Positions 23,680 to 35,099 of a stretch of DNA of 64,000 nt are shown here, in pieces. The stretch covers positions 13,567,898 through 13,631,897 of the forward strand of contig CM070736.1 in NCBI GenBank assembly GCA_036346245.1. Reading direction: 5' to 3'. Each line of letters starts with the position of its first letter. Position 1 is the stretch's first letter. The stretch comes from Bonia amplexicaulis (taxonomy: Eukaryota; Streptophyta; Magnoliopsida; Poales; Poaceae). A model generated the notes under the pieces. It saw only the letters and a program-made list of their open reading frames with translations. It ran no database searches and was not told the DNA's origin. The position numbers and the translations under genes are program-made.

Positions 23680-24200
23680 AAATAATATTTTTACCGCCCG
23701 ATGGCCAGGCGACAACGTTGGAGGGCGGACTCGTAGGCCCCCTGCCGCAGCCTTCCACCCTACCACCAGATGTCAGCTATCTACCGTCCCATAGCCAGAC
23801 GACAGGTGATTAAACCAGCTTAAGTATCTGCCCTAATTTTTTTGTATATTAATTGTTTAAATTATTAAATATAATAAATGGGCTAAAAATTACAAAATTT
23901 TATGTGCAGTCTCTTGACACAATATACTTGACTGTGTAATTTGTTGGTAATTTTATTCACTGTGAATATTGCTCAAAAATTCGTATGATTCCGATATTTG
24001 TAGGAGTTATTACATATAACAAACGAGCTCCAAAAATTACAAATTTTATGTGAAGCCTTCTGACACAGTCACAGTAATTATGCAATTTTTTAGAAATTTT
24101 ATGTGCTCAAATTTATTATGTAAATTCATGTTAATTTAATCATAAAATTAGCGATATTCAGGCATATTTTGCAGTGTCTGACATCTATCCGTCGCACATA
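23680..24200. mobile_element. Half copy of a fold-back element family
   Basis: A GC-rich hairpin-prone piece (23690-23815) is followed by AT-rich sequence at 23860-24130. The AT-rich part aligns with the left arm of the fold-back element at 50150-51270, including AAAAATTACAAA(A)TTTTATGTG and ACTTGACTGTGTAAT-type words. As in that element, the arm holds two diverged copies of a unit of about 135 bp. No matching right arm is present. Confidence 0.5.
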
Positions 24201-24410
24201 TGTCGGCCTGTTGCTACTATTTTTTCTTTCCCGTTGCATCTTTTGTAATTATGGTTGCAAACAGTGCCAAATGTGCCCAAAAACTCACAATGCGCATGTG
24301 GTATTCAGAATTACAATATAATAATAATCTATGGGAGATATAACTAAAATACAACCGCACAGTTACATAGTATTACAGATCGACTCGCAGGGGGGAAAGT
24401 AAAAAACAAA

Positions 24411-24675
24411 GGCCCCGCTCATTTCGGCTTGAGTTTCTGTCTTATTTTTCACTATTCTTAAATTTCATCTTTTTCTGATTTTTTTGGCTTTTTGCCAGTT
24501 TTTTTCCTGTATTCATTTACATTTTTCGTGATGGGCTAACTTGTTTTTTTTTCTATTTTAATTTTTTTAAAATTTAGTTACGTCAAATAGGTCACCATCA
24601 GCTACAGTATAATTTTAACCAACTGCAGTATAATTTTAGCTATAAGTCAATTTATTTCAGTCTAATTGAGCCAAA
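24411..24675. mobile_element. MITE of the GGCCCCGCT family, copy 1
   Basis: Starts GGCCCCGCTCATTTCGGCTT. The interior has TTTTTCACTATTCTTAAATT and GTGATGGGCTAAC, shared with 33474-33741 and 35100-35362. The right end is diverged. Confidence 0.65.
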
Positions 24676-25520
24676 GTCAGTCAACTTTACTCCACAGTAT
24701 TCAATTCCACGAGCCGTGACTCCGCGAGGCGCGCGCGACAAGCTGCAACATGCAAGTCGCCAGTGCAATTACTCTACTGTTTCGTAGCCAGCCACTTGAC
24801 GATCGAGCTCGGCCGTATCGCTCCATCGCGTCGCGTGGCAACAAATCGATCTGACCAAATTTCTCGCGCCGTTGTTTTCGCTCGTGAACCAGCGACGACC
24901 AGCCAGAGCACAGCGCACCCATGAAAATTCTAAGCCAACTTGCCGCCGGTTTAAGCTTAAGCGTGCGCCGACTTATCAACCACTACTCCAACAACATTAT
25001 CTTTGGGATCGGATAGCTTAATTAGTTTAGGATAAAATCAACATAGCCGACTTGTAACGCTAAGGGTATCTACGATATTTAGCATGCAGCATGGCGGTTT
25101 TTTTTGGGGGTCAGGTTGATCCGAATCATGGCCGTGTCGTCACTTATGGACAATTACCAAGGTGTTTCTGGTTCCTTGTTTCTGCCTTACCCTGGCTAAG
25201 AATTTTCCTGCTGTTCACTTTCAAAAAGAAATTTCCTGTTGAGGTTATGTGTATTCCACCAGTCTCCCTCCTCTAAAAACTTCTAGAAAAGGCCATGGCA
25301 CAATCGACATTACACGAGTAGCATGTACATACAGGTCAGCACATCATCACTGCAACAAGAACAATCATTCCATAGGCCAGGCCAGTAGTACATTTGAGCC
25401 TCTTGAGCCATCCTCCTGAGTCCTGACCTACACCAACACAACACAGCGACGCACTCATCATGTCTCGAAGTCTCATCCCAGGGGGGTGGGGGTGACGTCG
25501 TCGATCCAAGTACAGCGCAG
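24676..25520. other. Upstream intergenic region of the RAV gene
   Basis: No gene seen. A G-rich run (GGGGGGTGGGGGTGACGTCG, about 25481-25500) contains a TGACGTCG word and could form a G-quadruplex about 300 bp upstream of the start codon. A role in regulation is inference. Confidence 0.35.
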
Positions 25521-25793
25521 CATTTGCATATCAGTCCAATCACCGAAAAGAGACCAAGAGCAGAGCAGAGCAGAGCAGAGCAGAGCAGCGCAAAGCGGCA
25601 AAACCATCAGCCAACCCTTCGACCACGCGGACACGGTATGGTAGGCCTAGCACCCCCACCACGCCACTTCCATCGCTACCTACCCGCCGACCGCTACTAT
25701 ATATCCATGCCGCCTCCCCCAGCTATCCTAGTTGCCAATTGCCATCTCGAACATCGCAACAGAAGAAGCATAGTTTGCTGAGATAGTAGTGAA
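25521..25793 (+). promoter_or_regulatory. Core promoter and leader of the RAV gene
   Basis: A CCAAT word lies near 25535-25540. A purine-rich CAGAG pentamer run follows, and a TATA box (CTATATATC, about 25697-25705) sits 90-95 bp before the ATG. That leaves a leader of about 60 nt. The coding frame is closed upstream by a TGA a few codons before the ATG (about 25779-25781), which supports the chosen start. Confidence 0.6.
25557..25587. repeat. (CAGAG)n pentanucleotide run
   Basis: About six tandem copies of CAGAG/GAGCA between the CCAAT word and the TATA box of the RAV gene. Confidence 0.9.
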
Positions 25794-26924
25794 ATGGACA
25801 GCACGAGCTGCCTCGTGGACGACACCAGCAGCGGCGGGGCGTCCGCGGACAAGCGCAAGGCGCTGGCCGCGGCGCCGCTGGAGCGCATGGGCAGCGGCGC
25901 CAGCGCGGTGGTCGACGCGGCCGAGCCGGGGGCCGAGGCGGACTCCTGCGGCGCGGGGGCGGGGCGCGTGGGCGCGGGCGGGAAGCTGCCGTCGTCCAAG
26001 TACAAGGGGGTGGTGCCGCAGCCCAACGGGCGGTGGGGCGCTCAGATCTACGAGCGGCACCAGCGCGTGTGGCTCGGCACGTTCGCGGGGGAGGCCGACG
26101 CCGCGCGCGCATACGACGCCGCCGCGCAGCGCTTCCGCGGCCGCGACGCCGTCACCAACTTCCGCCCGCTCGCGGAGGCCGACCCCGACGCCGCCGCCGA
26201 GCTCTGCTTCCTCGCCTCCCGCTCCAAGGCCGAGGTCGTCGACATGCTCCGCAAGCACACCTACTTCGACGAGCTCGCCCAGAGCAGGCGCGTCTTCGCC
26301 GCCTCCGTCCCCACCACCTCGCCCCCCAACGCGCACGGCCACTCCTCGCCCCCCTCCCCCGCCGCCGACGCGCGCGAGCACCTCTTCGACAAAACGGTCA
26401 CCCCCAGCGACGTGGGCAAGCTGAATAGGCTGGTCGTACCGAAGCAGCACGCCGAGAAACACTTCCCGCTCCAGCTTCCGGCCGCCGGCGCCGAGAGCAA
26501 GGGCGTGCTCCTCAACTTCGAGGACGCCGCGGGCAAGGTCTGGCGGTTCCGGTACTCGTACTGGAACAGCAGCCAGAGCTACGTCCTCACCAAGGGCTGG
26601 AGCCGCTTCGTCAAGGAGAAGGGCCTGCAAGCCGGCGACGTCGTCGGGTTCTACCGCTCCGCCGCCGGCGAAGACAGCAAGCTCTTCATCCACTGCAAGC
26701 TGCGGCCGAACGCCGCCGCATTGACAGACCCCGCGGATCAGCCAGCGCCGGTGGCGAAGGCCGTGAGGCTCTTCGGCGTGGACCTGCTGACGGCGCCGGC
26801 GTCCGCGGCGGTGCCGGGGGAGGAGATGGCCGGGTGCAAGAGAGCCAGGGACTTGGCGACGCCTCCGCAAGCGGCGTTCAAGAAGCAATGCCTAGAGCTG
26901 ACACTGCACTATAGTGTAGAGTAG
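25794..26924 (+). CDS. RAV: RAV-type transcription factor (AP2/ERF + B3), 376 aa
   Basis: Nuclear DNA-binding protein of the plant RAV family. It is one uninterrupted exon, as usual for the family, and of normal length. The AP2 domain spans about residues 68-123 (SSKYKGVVPQPNGRWGAQIY, then VWLGTF and AARAYDAAAQRFRG). The B3 domain spans about 195-306 (LFDKTVTPSDVGKLNRLVVP, RYSYWNSSQSYVLTKGWSRF, GDVVGFYR). In characterised family members the AP2 domain reads CAACA and the B3 domain CACCTG. Residues 325-329 are RLFGV, the known repression motif of TEM/RAV proteins, and 367-371 are LELTL, an EAR-type LxLxL motif, so a repressor is expected. The N-terminal 65 residues are low complexity (A/G/S). 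Codon third positions are strongly G/C, unlike the surrounding AT-rich repeats. No coding neighbour is intact, so nothing can be said about linked function. Family members act in flowering time, growth and hormone or stress responses; which applies here cannot be read from the sequence. Confidence 0.97.
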   Translation: MDSTSCLVDDTSSGGASADKRKALAAAPLERMGSGASAVVDAAEPGAEADSCGAGAGRVGAGGKLPSSKYKGVVPQPNGRWGAQIYERHQRVWLGTFAGEADAARAYDAAAQRFRGRDAVTNFRPLAEADPDAAAELCFLASRSKAEVVDMLRKHTYFDELAQSRRVFAASVPTTSPPNAHGHSSPPSPAADAREHLFDKTVTPSDVGKLNRLVVPKQHAEKHFPLQLPAAGAESKGVLLNFEDAAGKVWRFRYSYWNSSQSYVLTKGWSRFVKEKGLQAGDVVGFYRSAAGEDSKLFIHCKLRPNAAALTDPADQPAPVAKAVRLFGVDLLTAPASAAVPGEEMAGCKRARDLATPPQAAFKKQCLELTLHYSVE

Positions 26925-27233
26925 CACTAATAGTTCGATCTCTCGAGCTAACTAGCTAGTGTTTTTTTTTTTTTTTGCTCGCACAATTCAGGCGGTAGCT
27001 AGCTTAGTCCCTTCTTGATGATATCTTACTTCGTTTGTTTATTTGCCATGTTCTTGCTTTGATGTCAATCTTTTCCTCCCAAGTGTATACTAATCACAAG
27101 TATGCCCTAGAAGAAGGCTAGATCAACTGATACAAAAAGAAGATGAAGAAAAAGCAACACTTTGAAACTGCCTAGTTTGCCAGTTTCTAGGCAATTAAAG
27201 ATATGCCAGGATGAATGGGTTAACTTTTTAATT
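26925..27233 (+). other. 3' untranslated region of the RAV gene
   Basis: Begins after the TAG stop and includes a T-run at about 26963-26976. No other gene is seen. The first good AATAAA signal is at about 27271, inside the duplicated segment listed next. Transcript end is inferred, not shown. Confidence 0.4.
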
Positions 27234-27421
27234 TCGGATTTCTAGTTAATTGTTTTGTAATGCCTGTGAAAATAAAACGGTGTTTTTATTTTTTATTTTT
27301 GTTTATTTGAATTATTTAGAAAAAATAATCATCGAGTTAATTGTTTTGTATTGCCGAAGATAAAACGGTGTTTTTATTTTTTTATTTTTTAATTGAATAG
27401 TTTAGAAAAAATAATCATCGC
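27234..27421. repeat. Tandem duplication of about 88 bp (two units)
   Basis: Both units contain TAATTGTTTTGTA, then AAAACGGTGTTTTTATTTTT and finally TTTAGAAAAAATAATCATCG. The first ends near 27330, the second at 27421. The first carries AATAAA on the plus strand. The copies differ by a few substitutions and short indels. Confidence 0.9.
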
Positions 27422-27655
27422 TATAATACAATTTGGGTTAAAAACCAACAGTAACTAGACTGAAAAAAACAACGGGACTTAGCAATTTGACTTGGCTTCT
27501 CTGATGCCTTCATACAGTCTGAGGTGGTGTGGTGTGTTCCGTAGCCACACCGCAGGTGCATGCATGCACCCTAAGTTTGGAAAAAAGAGGCTCTGGGGAG
27601 CTAGCTATTCGATGATAAAGGGGTATCATGGCCGCATGCGTCCACACGGAAATAA

Positions 27656-27892
27656 GGTCGTGTTCTTTACGATTTCTACAAAAGATTTTTAATTTTTACT
27701 ATAATATCTAATTTTTAAATAACGTATTTTTTAAGACAAGATCTACAAATTAATTATAGTACACGTTAAAAATTCAATATCTGTATTACCTAAAATCGTA
27801 AATGAGTATCTCTCCATAATCTTTATCACAAACAGCTAAAATTTAAAAAAATTATCTAAAAATCATAAGTCATAACTATACCAAACAAGCCC
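27656..27892. mobile_element. Tourist-like MITE, copy G
   Basis: Starts GGTCGTGTTCTTTACG and ends ACCAAACAAGCCC. The core shares TTTTTTAAGACAAGATCTAC and AGTACACGTTA words with the family. TAA precedes and TTA follows, so no exact duplication. Confidence 0.7.
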
Positions 27893-29048
27893 TTAAATTC
27901 TATGGACGAGACCCTCCAGCACTACATTTTCTTCCCATGCACACTAGTACAGACATATGCTACTGCAGATGATATCATGATATGCTAAACTTATCAGTAA
28001 CAGGGGAGAGGGACATTGCCTTTTACAGGGATATGCTCGCCAATGGAGAAGATAAATGTCCTCTTTAAAAGTAATGTAGCAGCTTTTAGGTGGTCACGAA
28101 AAATTAAGAAAGTGCAGTAACTTCTATAAATAATTTATAAAAATCAACTTAAAAAATTACTTCACTGAAAAAACTAACTTTTAAAAATTAAAAGTTAGGA
28201 ATTGTTTGTAACATGGTAAAAAGATACGAGAAACAAAACAATGCGCTGTTCCTAAAGCAGCGGTTGTTGTTTCTGGCTGCGACACATAGCAAAACAGCAA
28301 GGTAGGTGGCTGCTAGGTAGCAGTGTGTACTGACCAGTACTACATATGCTTGTTCGTTCGTGCCTTTGTTCTTCAATCGTCTGCATGCGAGGCGTGATCT
28401 TTCGACATGTGCAACACATTGCCGTGGCCGTGTCAGCCAGTATCCCTCTCCAAGCGTCTTTCGAAAGTGACTAAAAATATAACAGCCACTTAAAATATTT
28501 AATTTCATTTTACTTTTAAACTTTTTTGGTTTTTTCTTTTCTCTCATTTATTCTTTTGCATTGTCCTAAAAGAGATAACTGTGTTTTTCAATTATTATTA
28601 TTATTTATTTAAGAAAAGTTATAGTATAATTATAACTAAAAGTCAATAGCAGAAATTAGACTTTTAAACCGTTTAGAAAAGCACCTATGCTTGCCTGCTA
28701 GCTCGCGAGTCGCCCTCAAGCTCAGGCGGAGGTAGGATATATTGTGGCCATATGAAGGGTTGATGGGTCCTGCATGCGCTCGCCGCGCCACGACGTACGC
28801 GCAGGCTGCAGGTCGTAGAAACCATGCATCATCGTCATGCGATGTCTCTCACGAGAATTGAGAAATCCAACGGAATGTTTCGTTGGTTTCGCGGTTTGAC
28901 CGGCCGGGAAGAGGGGGAGGGAAACGGTCGGTGGCCGGTGGAATCTTGGATCGAACTGTCGCCGGTTTCTGGAAGAAGAATTGGGAGGAGTACTGGACTA
29001 GGAGGCAATATGATATGCCATCGATGGGCGACAAGATAGATGGATAGC
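27893..29048. other. No gene seen; scattered MITE-like AT-rich pieces
   Basis: The part 28440-28680 has MITE-like A/T runs (TCTCATTTATTCTTTTGCATT). The part 28690-29040 is of mixed composition with an open frame (28824-29039 plus) lacking any domain. Confidence 0.35.
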
Positions 29049-29305
29049 GAATTTTTTTATTTAATTCTTTTTTATTAATATTTTAAATTTAATCCCCCAA
29101 TAAATTTATTTCCAATTCTGATTCCTTCGGTGGCGTGACCAAAACGTTCTGTCACGCCACCTATAGAGATGTGGGCAAACCTGTCACGTAAGCCCTCGGC
29201 CATGTGTCGTGCCAGCATGAAGGCTTACGTGGCATCTGTCGTCATACTTGACGTGATAGGTTGAGATTGTCACGCCGCTAGACTTGGCGTGGCAGGGGCA
29301 ACTTG
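29049..29305 (+). repeat. Left terminal inverted repeat with perfect hairpin
   Basis: Inverted match of 32261-32535. The hairpin has GGTGGCGTGAC (29129-29139) pairing with GTCACGCCACC (29151-29161), an 11-bp perfect stem with an 11-nt loop. Confidence 0.8.
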
Positions 29306-30096
29306 CGTACGACCGCCACTACAGTTGCCATTTTTCTCCACGTCCTCTTCGTCTCGACGCGTTCTCTGTAATCCCCCAAATCAATGAGATTGAGACTTAA
29401 TTGTTTATTTACTCTGTTTGCTCAGAATGCCCGCAGTAAGTCTCCTGACAAAGCGTAAATCATTGTATTAACATGCACTCTCCGGCCGCATGAGTTTTTA
29501 TGTTCACGAGTTTGACTTCCCTTGGTGATTAATCATTGTGTGTGATTAAAAAAATTTAGGGTTTACATTTTATCGTTCCATTTGACTAATTTTGTCCGGT
29601 TCCATTTAACTAATTTTATCCGGGACCTATTTAGCTAGTTTTGTTGCCTCCTTTAGTCTTGTCACTACACAAGTATGTTTTATTTAGTATTGTCACTGCA
29701 CAAAACTGTCTCGTCTGGTTAGTGTAATTTTATGTTTGCCAAGCAGCAGGCCCAAAGATGTATCGTCATGTCATTCCATGTGCATGGTCGTCATTTCATG
29801 CACGTGACCGGCGAAGCGGGTGAGGGCCACACCCTTCCTATGGTCGGGGAGCACAGGTAGAAAGTACACGGTAAAACAATAATTATTGTAAAGTACGAAG
29901 CGGGAATTAAAATAGGTTTTGTAATAAAGCTGGGAATAACAGGGCGCACAGGGTTTTGTTACATACATAACAAAACAACATCATGCACAAATGTAGTAAA
30001 CCGAAGTACTCCTATGATACATATGAACCTTTTTTGAATGGAAATAAATTCGACCTTTGGGGTATTAGTTCAGAACAGCCCGACCTACTGCGTGGA

Positions 30097-30660
30097 CCGG
30101 AGCCATTTTTTCTTCCTTGCGAGCTCGGCATTGAACTTTTCGGCGGCTTCTTTGGCCTTGTTCGTCATTTTCCTCCTTTTCTCGTGCTTCCTCTCATGAG
30201 CCTCGTGCTCCCTACGCGTGCACTCCTCAAGATGAGCTTTCGTCTCCCGACGTATACGCTTGGATTGCTCATCGTTGAGGTGTTCCTCCTTCCGGATCTC
30301 ACAGGCCCTTTTCGCATGCCACTCCTCGTAGCCGAGAGTTCACTGGTCATGTGGGTGGATCTCTTGGTTGATTCACTTGCGGTAGCCACATAGCGGTTCT
30401 GGGAACTACGTGTAGACGAGAGAGGTTATTAGTTCATACTTTGAAAGATCAACGATAGGGAAACACACTGTAACTTGTCCTTACCGGTTGCCGGTAGCTG
30501 CTCGTGTCCCAACGGCGGTTAGGATAGTCATATGAGTAGTTCGTACAAACCCAGTAACACATGCCTAGGCTGAGCAACTGCTTAGACTTGAAGAACTTGC
30601 ACGTGTTCCTGCACCAACAGAGGGGCAACGTCTCCCCCTCGGACAGGTGTTGTGGCAAAC
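30097..30660 (-). pseudogene. Accessory Cys-rich/coiled-coil gene, decayed copy
   Basis: Read on the minus strand, the N-terminal side holds PLCWCRNTCKFFKSKQ and TNYSYDYPNRRWDTSSYRQP. The C-terminal side (30097-30393) holds KEEHLNDEQSKRIRRETKAH, then REHEAHERKHEKRR and KAKEAAEKFNAELARKKK. The same order and wording occurs at 38403-39180 in the larger element. Here two tryptophan positions have become stops (in YRKW and DQW) and the two halves are in different frames. The charged tail is a likely coiled coil. I do not recognise a named domain; such genes appear to be element passengers of unknown role. Confidence 0.65.
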
Positions 30661-31797
30661 GATCGGTTGGAACGTTCAGGATAGGCATGCTTCTACGGCT
30701 GCGTCATTGCGGGGGTGTGACCTCGTGACACGCTCTGTTTGTTCGGCTCGGGCCGCAGCAATCCTTGCTTGTTCGTCGCGGGCCGCAGCAGACCTTGCTA
30801 GGTCGTGGGTCTCCTCTCATTGCTTCATCATCTTGTCTCATTGCTTCTTCTGCCTCTTGTCCATCCCGACGTGGTGAAGCAAACTTTGATGTAGTGTTAG
30901 GTTTGGTTGTGTAGTGTTCTCTCGCAGATCCATTTCGCTAATCGGCCCTCTGGTAAATACATGTACAACTTTATCCATCTACATGCAACAAAATATTGCA
31001 AAGTCAGTATCGCGAGCCTAGTATGATATTATGACCATATTACCAAGTATGATAAAATTCAGAACGTTACTTCATCATACGTACATACAACAAGCCTAGT
31101 GAACTACTACGACACATGGTTGATACTAGAAAGCCTATTGGTAACAAATTTACTGTACGTTATTGCAATCATAATTTCATATGACAATTATTTACTTCTA
31201 AATAGTGAAGATCAAAGTTTATAAAGTTTAACTATGACAAAGACAAATCTATCATTGTTTACTGAAGTTCACTAGTCACAACTGTCAACTAGAAAGATGA
31301 AATTTATTAAGGCCTACCATCTAACACAAATATCCTCACTATGCACCTCCCCTTTTCTCATTTCCCCTACATGTACATTCCTATTACCGATCCTTCGTAT
31401 CACACTCTCCATCTATATCCCATCATCCCTCCATCCTCTATGACTAAATTCACAACTCTCAACACCCCTGGCCCTCCAAAGCATCCACTCCTAAACAAAC
31501 ATAGCCTGCTGGTCAAGCTCAGCAATACTTCTCTGGAATAGATATAAATCCTCCACTCACTAAGCCTACCATTTCTCCGAGCATAAATTACTCCACCTCT
31601 ACTTTCATCCATTCCACCAAGATCGAAACCAATGGTATCAGTGTTAATATGAATATAGCGCCACATATATACAATTATTTACATGGACATTGGTATGCGC
31701 ACAAAATAATTTGAATACTCCCTACAGTTTTAAGCCAAATTCAATACAATTCTACATCCATTTGTACCAATGCTAAATTGAGAATTACAATTACACA

Positions 31798-32295
31798 TTA
31801 ATACGGAATGAAACATTTCTTAGTACCAAAATCGAAAATAACGCACTTGAGGGAGATGACGACGACATGGTCATCGATTATTACCTTCACCGGTCCGAAG
31901 ATGCAAGCGGGGAGGAGGCCGGCATAGGAGGAGGCCGCTACGCGCACGAAGGAGGCTGTCGGGATTCGAGGCAAGCGGCGGGGCCGCCAGGACTGCAGTT
32001 GGTCGGCAAAGGAGGGAATGGCGGCGGGCGATAAGGGCTGGAGGCTGTTGGTGATGAGGGAGGTGAGCGGTGGGGCTAGAGGCAAAGGCCGGGCGGGAGG
32101 CGGGGGCGGAGGTGGGCGGCAAGCGATGGAGGCGGCGCCGAGGCGGGGTGTGGGGTAGGAGGGGGCGGCGGCGATGGACGGGAGCCGTGATGAGGCGACC
32201 AATGGGGCGGCGAAGAAAATCTTGAGAAAATGGGAAGCTGGAGCGGCGACCGCACTTAAGCCACCCCTGTCACGCCAAGTCTCGTGGCGTGACAA
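31798..32295 (-). other. GC-rich open stretch inside the MULE-like element
   Basis: A 165-codon minus-strand frame rich in alanine, proline, serine and arginine, with an overlapping open frame in another register. It has no domain. The GC-rich, leader-like composition beside the right arm suggests either captured host exon DNA or the element's own promoter-proximal exon. Not confidently a gene. Confidence 0.3.
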
Positions 32296-32535
32296 TCGAG
32301 ATTTGTCACGCCATTATGTATAACGTGACAGAGGCTACGCAAGCCATCCTCGCTGGCACGACGCGCGGCCTAGGGCTTTCGTGGCAGCTTTGGCCACGCC
32401 ACCACCCGTGGCATGACAGAACATTTTAGCCAAGCCACAGAAGGTGGCATGGCCAAAGGGGTAAGAATTGGAAATAAAGTTGCCGAGTGATTAATTTTAA
32501 AATATTAATAAAAAGAATTAAATAATAAAAAATTC
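32261..32535 (-). repeat. Right terminal inverted repeat
   Basis: Inverted match of the left arm. The hairpin counterpart (about 32410-32435) is imperfect. Confidence 0.8.
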
Positions 32536-33473
32536 TCTCTTCGTGGTTTTTTTCCTTATGGAGATAATATCAACTGGTTTAATTTGTTACTCTCTATTTG
32601 CTCGGTACGTGAAACCTTTGTACGGCTGCATGCTTACCTCCTCCAAATACATGATCTGTTCTTTTGGATTGCGGTTAATGATTTTTTGTTATGTTTTTTT
32701 GAAGTGACGAAGAACGATAAAGATGTTGACGTCAATGACATATATGTTAATAGGTTTAGAAAACCGTTTAAAGATCGGTTTCGAGAAAATGACTTTATAA
32801 AACTACCTGTTTATTTGAAGAAAAAAAACTGAGGTCAAAAGAAAAAAAAAAGAAACAAGGAGAGACTAGCTTGCACGAACGACGAGTATGGTGAGAGGTG
32901 AACCACTGATTTAATATGGGTCAGGCCTAGTCACCAACAGGTAGACTCCATTGGGCGCCACGTACGGATAGAGACGCGGCCATACACGGCTCTTGAGTAG
33001 ATCAGGGGGGCCTAGCCCCTGCCTGCTTCAATAAAAATCTGCACGCGGCAACATGGGGACAAGTTGCATAAAGGCGCTCCTCGGTCGCTTGGCTATGCCC
33101 AACTGTTGGCGGTTGTAGTCGTGAGAGAGAGCAAGTAAAGGAAAGTAGAAGAGCGATCTGATCCAGTGGGGGGTCTACAATCGACGGGTGAAAGGAACGA
33201 CCGACACGTACCCACTTGCATGCCGGATTGCTGCATTATGCGTACGAGTTTGGCACTTTCTAGGAGATTCGTCTGAAATTCGCGCTCTTCTAAAACTGAT
33301 CTACAGTAGGAGAAAAAATTGACAGCCCATGTGAAAAATGATACAATGAAGTAATAAAATAGTGTGGAACCTTTTCCTGCGCTAGATACCAACCACACCA
33401 ACAGTTGGTTGGTATCTTTTTACACGTGTATCACGGTCAAGTCAGCACTCCGGTCTTATTAGGGAACGTTTAG
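32536..33473. other. No gene seen
   Basis: Mixed composition with short open frames (32584-32832 plus, 33093-33401 minus) without domains. No repeat structure noted. Confidence 0.35.
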
Positions 33474-33741
33474 GCCCCGCTTATTTCGGCTTCAGCTTCT
33501 GACTTCTAGCTTATTTTTCATTATTTATAATTTCGTCTTTTTCTGAACTTTTGGCTTTTTTTTAGCTTTTTTGCCGGTTCTTTTTTTTTGCCGTATTCGT
33601 TTGCGTTGTTTGTGATGGGCTAACATATTTTTTATATTTTTTAAATTTAATTATGTTAAATAAGCCTCGTCATTCTGATATTTTTCACTAGCTACGATTG
33701 CTTTTCAGCCATAAGCCACCAAAAATAAGCCAAAATGATCA
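33474..33741. mobile_element. MITE of the GGCCCCGCT family, copy 2
   Basis: Starts GGCCCCGCTTATTTCGGCTT. The right end read inward gives TGATCATTTTGGCTTATTTT. The interior TTTGTGATGGGCTAACATAT matches copy 1. This is the best-preserved copy of the three. Confidence 0.7.
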
Positions 33742-34135
33742 CCACCTAAGGTGGATAGAACTATTCTATTTCGAATAATATTTTATCTTTTTATTTGGTT
33801 TGGTAGATAAAACTATTCAATCTCGGACGAGATGTAGGTGGTTTGGTATGAAATATTTCGGCCAGATGTTGTACCGTGTCGTTCAGTAAAATCAAGCGAA
33901 CCACATTATTTTGGACAGGATCATCCCATCCACCTTGTTACCACGAACTGCTTTGTTCGATTTAACTGAACGATATAATACAATATCTAGATGGAATATT
34001 TTTTACAAAACCATTTAGGTGAAACCATCTTATCCGAGGTGAAATGGTTCTATTTACTGAACCAAACAAGAGGACAAGATATTGTCCGGGAATGAATGAT
34101 TTCGTCGACTGAATCAAACACCTCCTTATTCTCAA
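33742..34135. mobile_element. Possible larger MITE (ACTATTC/GAACCAAACA type)
   Basis: The region repeats words such as GGTTTGGTA, GGTGAAA(T/C)GGTTC and ACCAAACA, with inverted similarity between 33745-33800 (AACTATTCTATTTCG) and 34030-34060 (GGTGAAATGGTTCTATT). Borders are uncertain. Confidence 0.35.
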
Positions 34136-34962
34136 GAACCATGTGAGAGCAAGCCACAGCCTAACGTGTGCGACAGATTTTTGGGCGAGAAGAAAGAAAT
34201 ATCTAGCTAGCACCGCATACGATGTTTCTTGCAAAATCATGCATACCAATTTATACAGTTGTAGTATTTGGTTGCCTTGGTTCTTTTCCACATGGATGTT
34301 GGTCGTCACTTCAGAGCAGCAGGCCACCTAGGGGCTCCAGTAGAGACAGTCCAACCTATATGCAGCTTTCGTTGCATTCCATGTCCTGAAACCTGCATCA
34401 AAGCTGTCCTTTTGAGAAGTTCTTCAGCTGTCAAATTAAAACAGCCAGCACCTTTGCATATATGCACCATCACCAAAGTCAAGCCCCCACCATTCCTTCC
34501 AGGAAGTTTTCCCACCGTGGAAGACAAGCTTTGCCTCATGAGAGAACGATATAGGAAGCAGATCAGTAAATGGTCCATTGCCGTGTGTGAACGCTTGCGT
34601 TGCGTCTTCATGGCCTCCTCTCGCAAGTTGCAAAGCCGCGGCTGTGTTTTCTTTCGCAGCGCTGTCTGTCTGTCGTCGCTGACGCGGTGGCCGCGTGCTG
34701 CTGGCCCACTGGGCGCACCACATGCAGCAGGTTACTGTAATCGCCGTGTTGTTTCTTCCCTTGTACTAATTAATTTCCTCGCGGTGATCGATGAGCGAAT
34801 GAAGTAGCAGCGCATGAAGCATGCACAGGTGATCTTCTTTACGACTAGATTATTTCAGATGCAGGTAGCAACTGATTACTCTCGCTAGATGTGTTGCAAT
34901 CTCTGCATGTGGAGGGGCTGCTGTTATGGCAAGTCAACTCTGCCTTCTATAAATGTTTATTA
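34136..34962. other. No gene recognised
   Basis: Contains a 179-codon plus-strand open frame (34268-34807) and an overlapping minus one (34306-34626). Neither has a domain, signal peptide or coding-like codon bias, so they are not called. Confidence 0.35.
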
Positions 34963-35097
34963 CTCCGTCCATCTCATATCATAATATAAGTCCGGATACG
35001 TATACATAGAAAGCATGTTAGTTTAGCGATATTTTAGTAGAATTAGACTTCGCTCCTCTTAAATATATATAATAGTTTATTTTTTATTAGAGATGAA
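34963..35097. mobile_element. Stowaway-like fragment
   Basis: Begins TTACTCCGTCCATCTCATAT, a typical Stowaway-type end, followed by interior AT-rich sequence. It is truncated on the right against the next MITE. Confidence 0.5.
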
Positions 35098-35099
35098 TA

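Larger units (their letters stand above)
29049..32535. mobile_element. Non-autonomous MULE-like element with long inverted ends
   Basis: Two inverted arms of about 257 and 275 bp bound 3.49 kb. Both begin with an AT-rich tip (GAATTTTTTTATTTAATTC left, GAATTTTTTATTATTTAATT right). Further in they share GGCGTGAC/GTCACGCC words and a common inner edge (GACTTGGCGTG(G/A)CAGGGG). A perfect hairpin lies about 80 bp inside the left end. No transposase is present. The interior carries a decayed copy of the accessory gene found in the larger element at 37845-43876, plus a GC-rich block at 31798-32295. No clear 9-bp target duplication was found. MULE assignment rests on the long arms and on kinship with the larger element. 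Confidence 0.7.

Noticed and set aside
25728..26888. 386-codon open frame on the minus strand opposite the RAV gene
   Set aside because: It is an antisense shadow of a GC-rich coding exon. It has no domain, while the plus strand has complete AP2 and B3 domains.
34268..34807. 179-codon plus-strand open frame
   Set aside because: No domain, no coding bias, overlapped by an equally long minus-strand frame.
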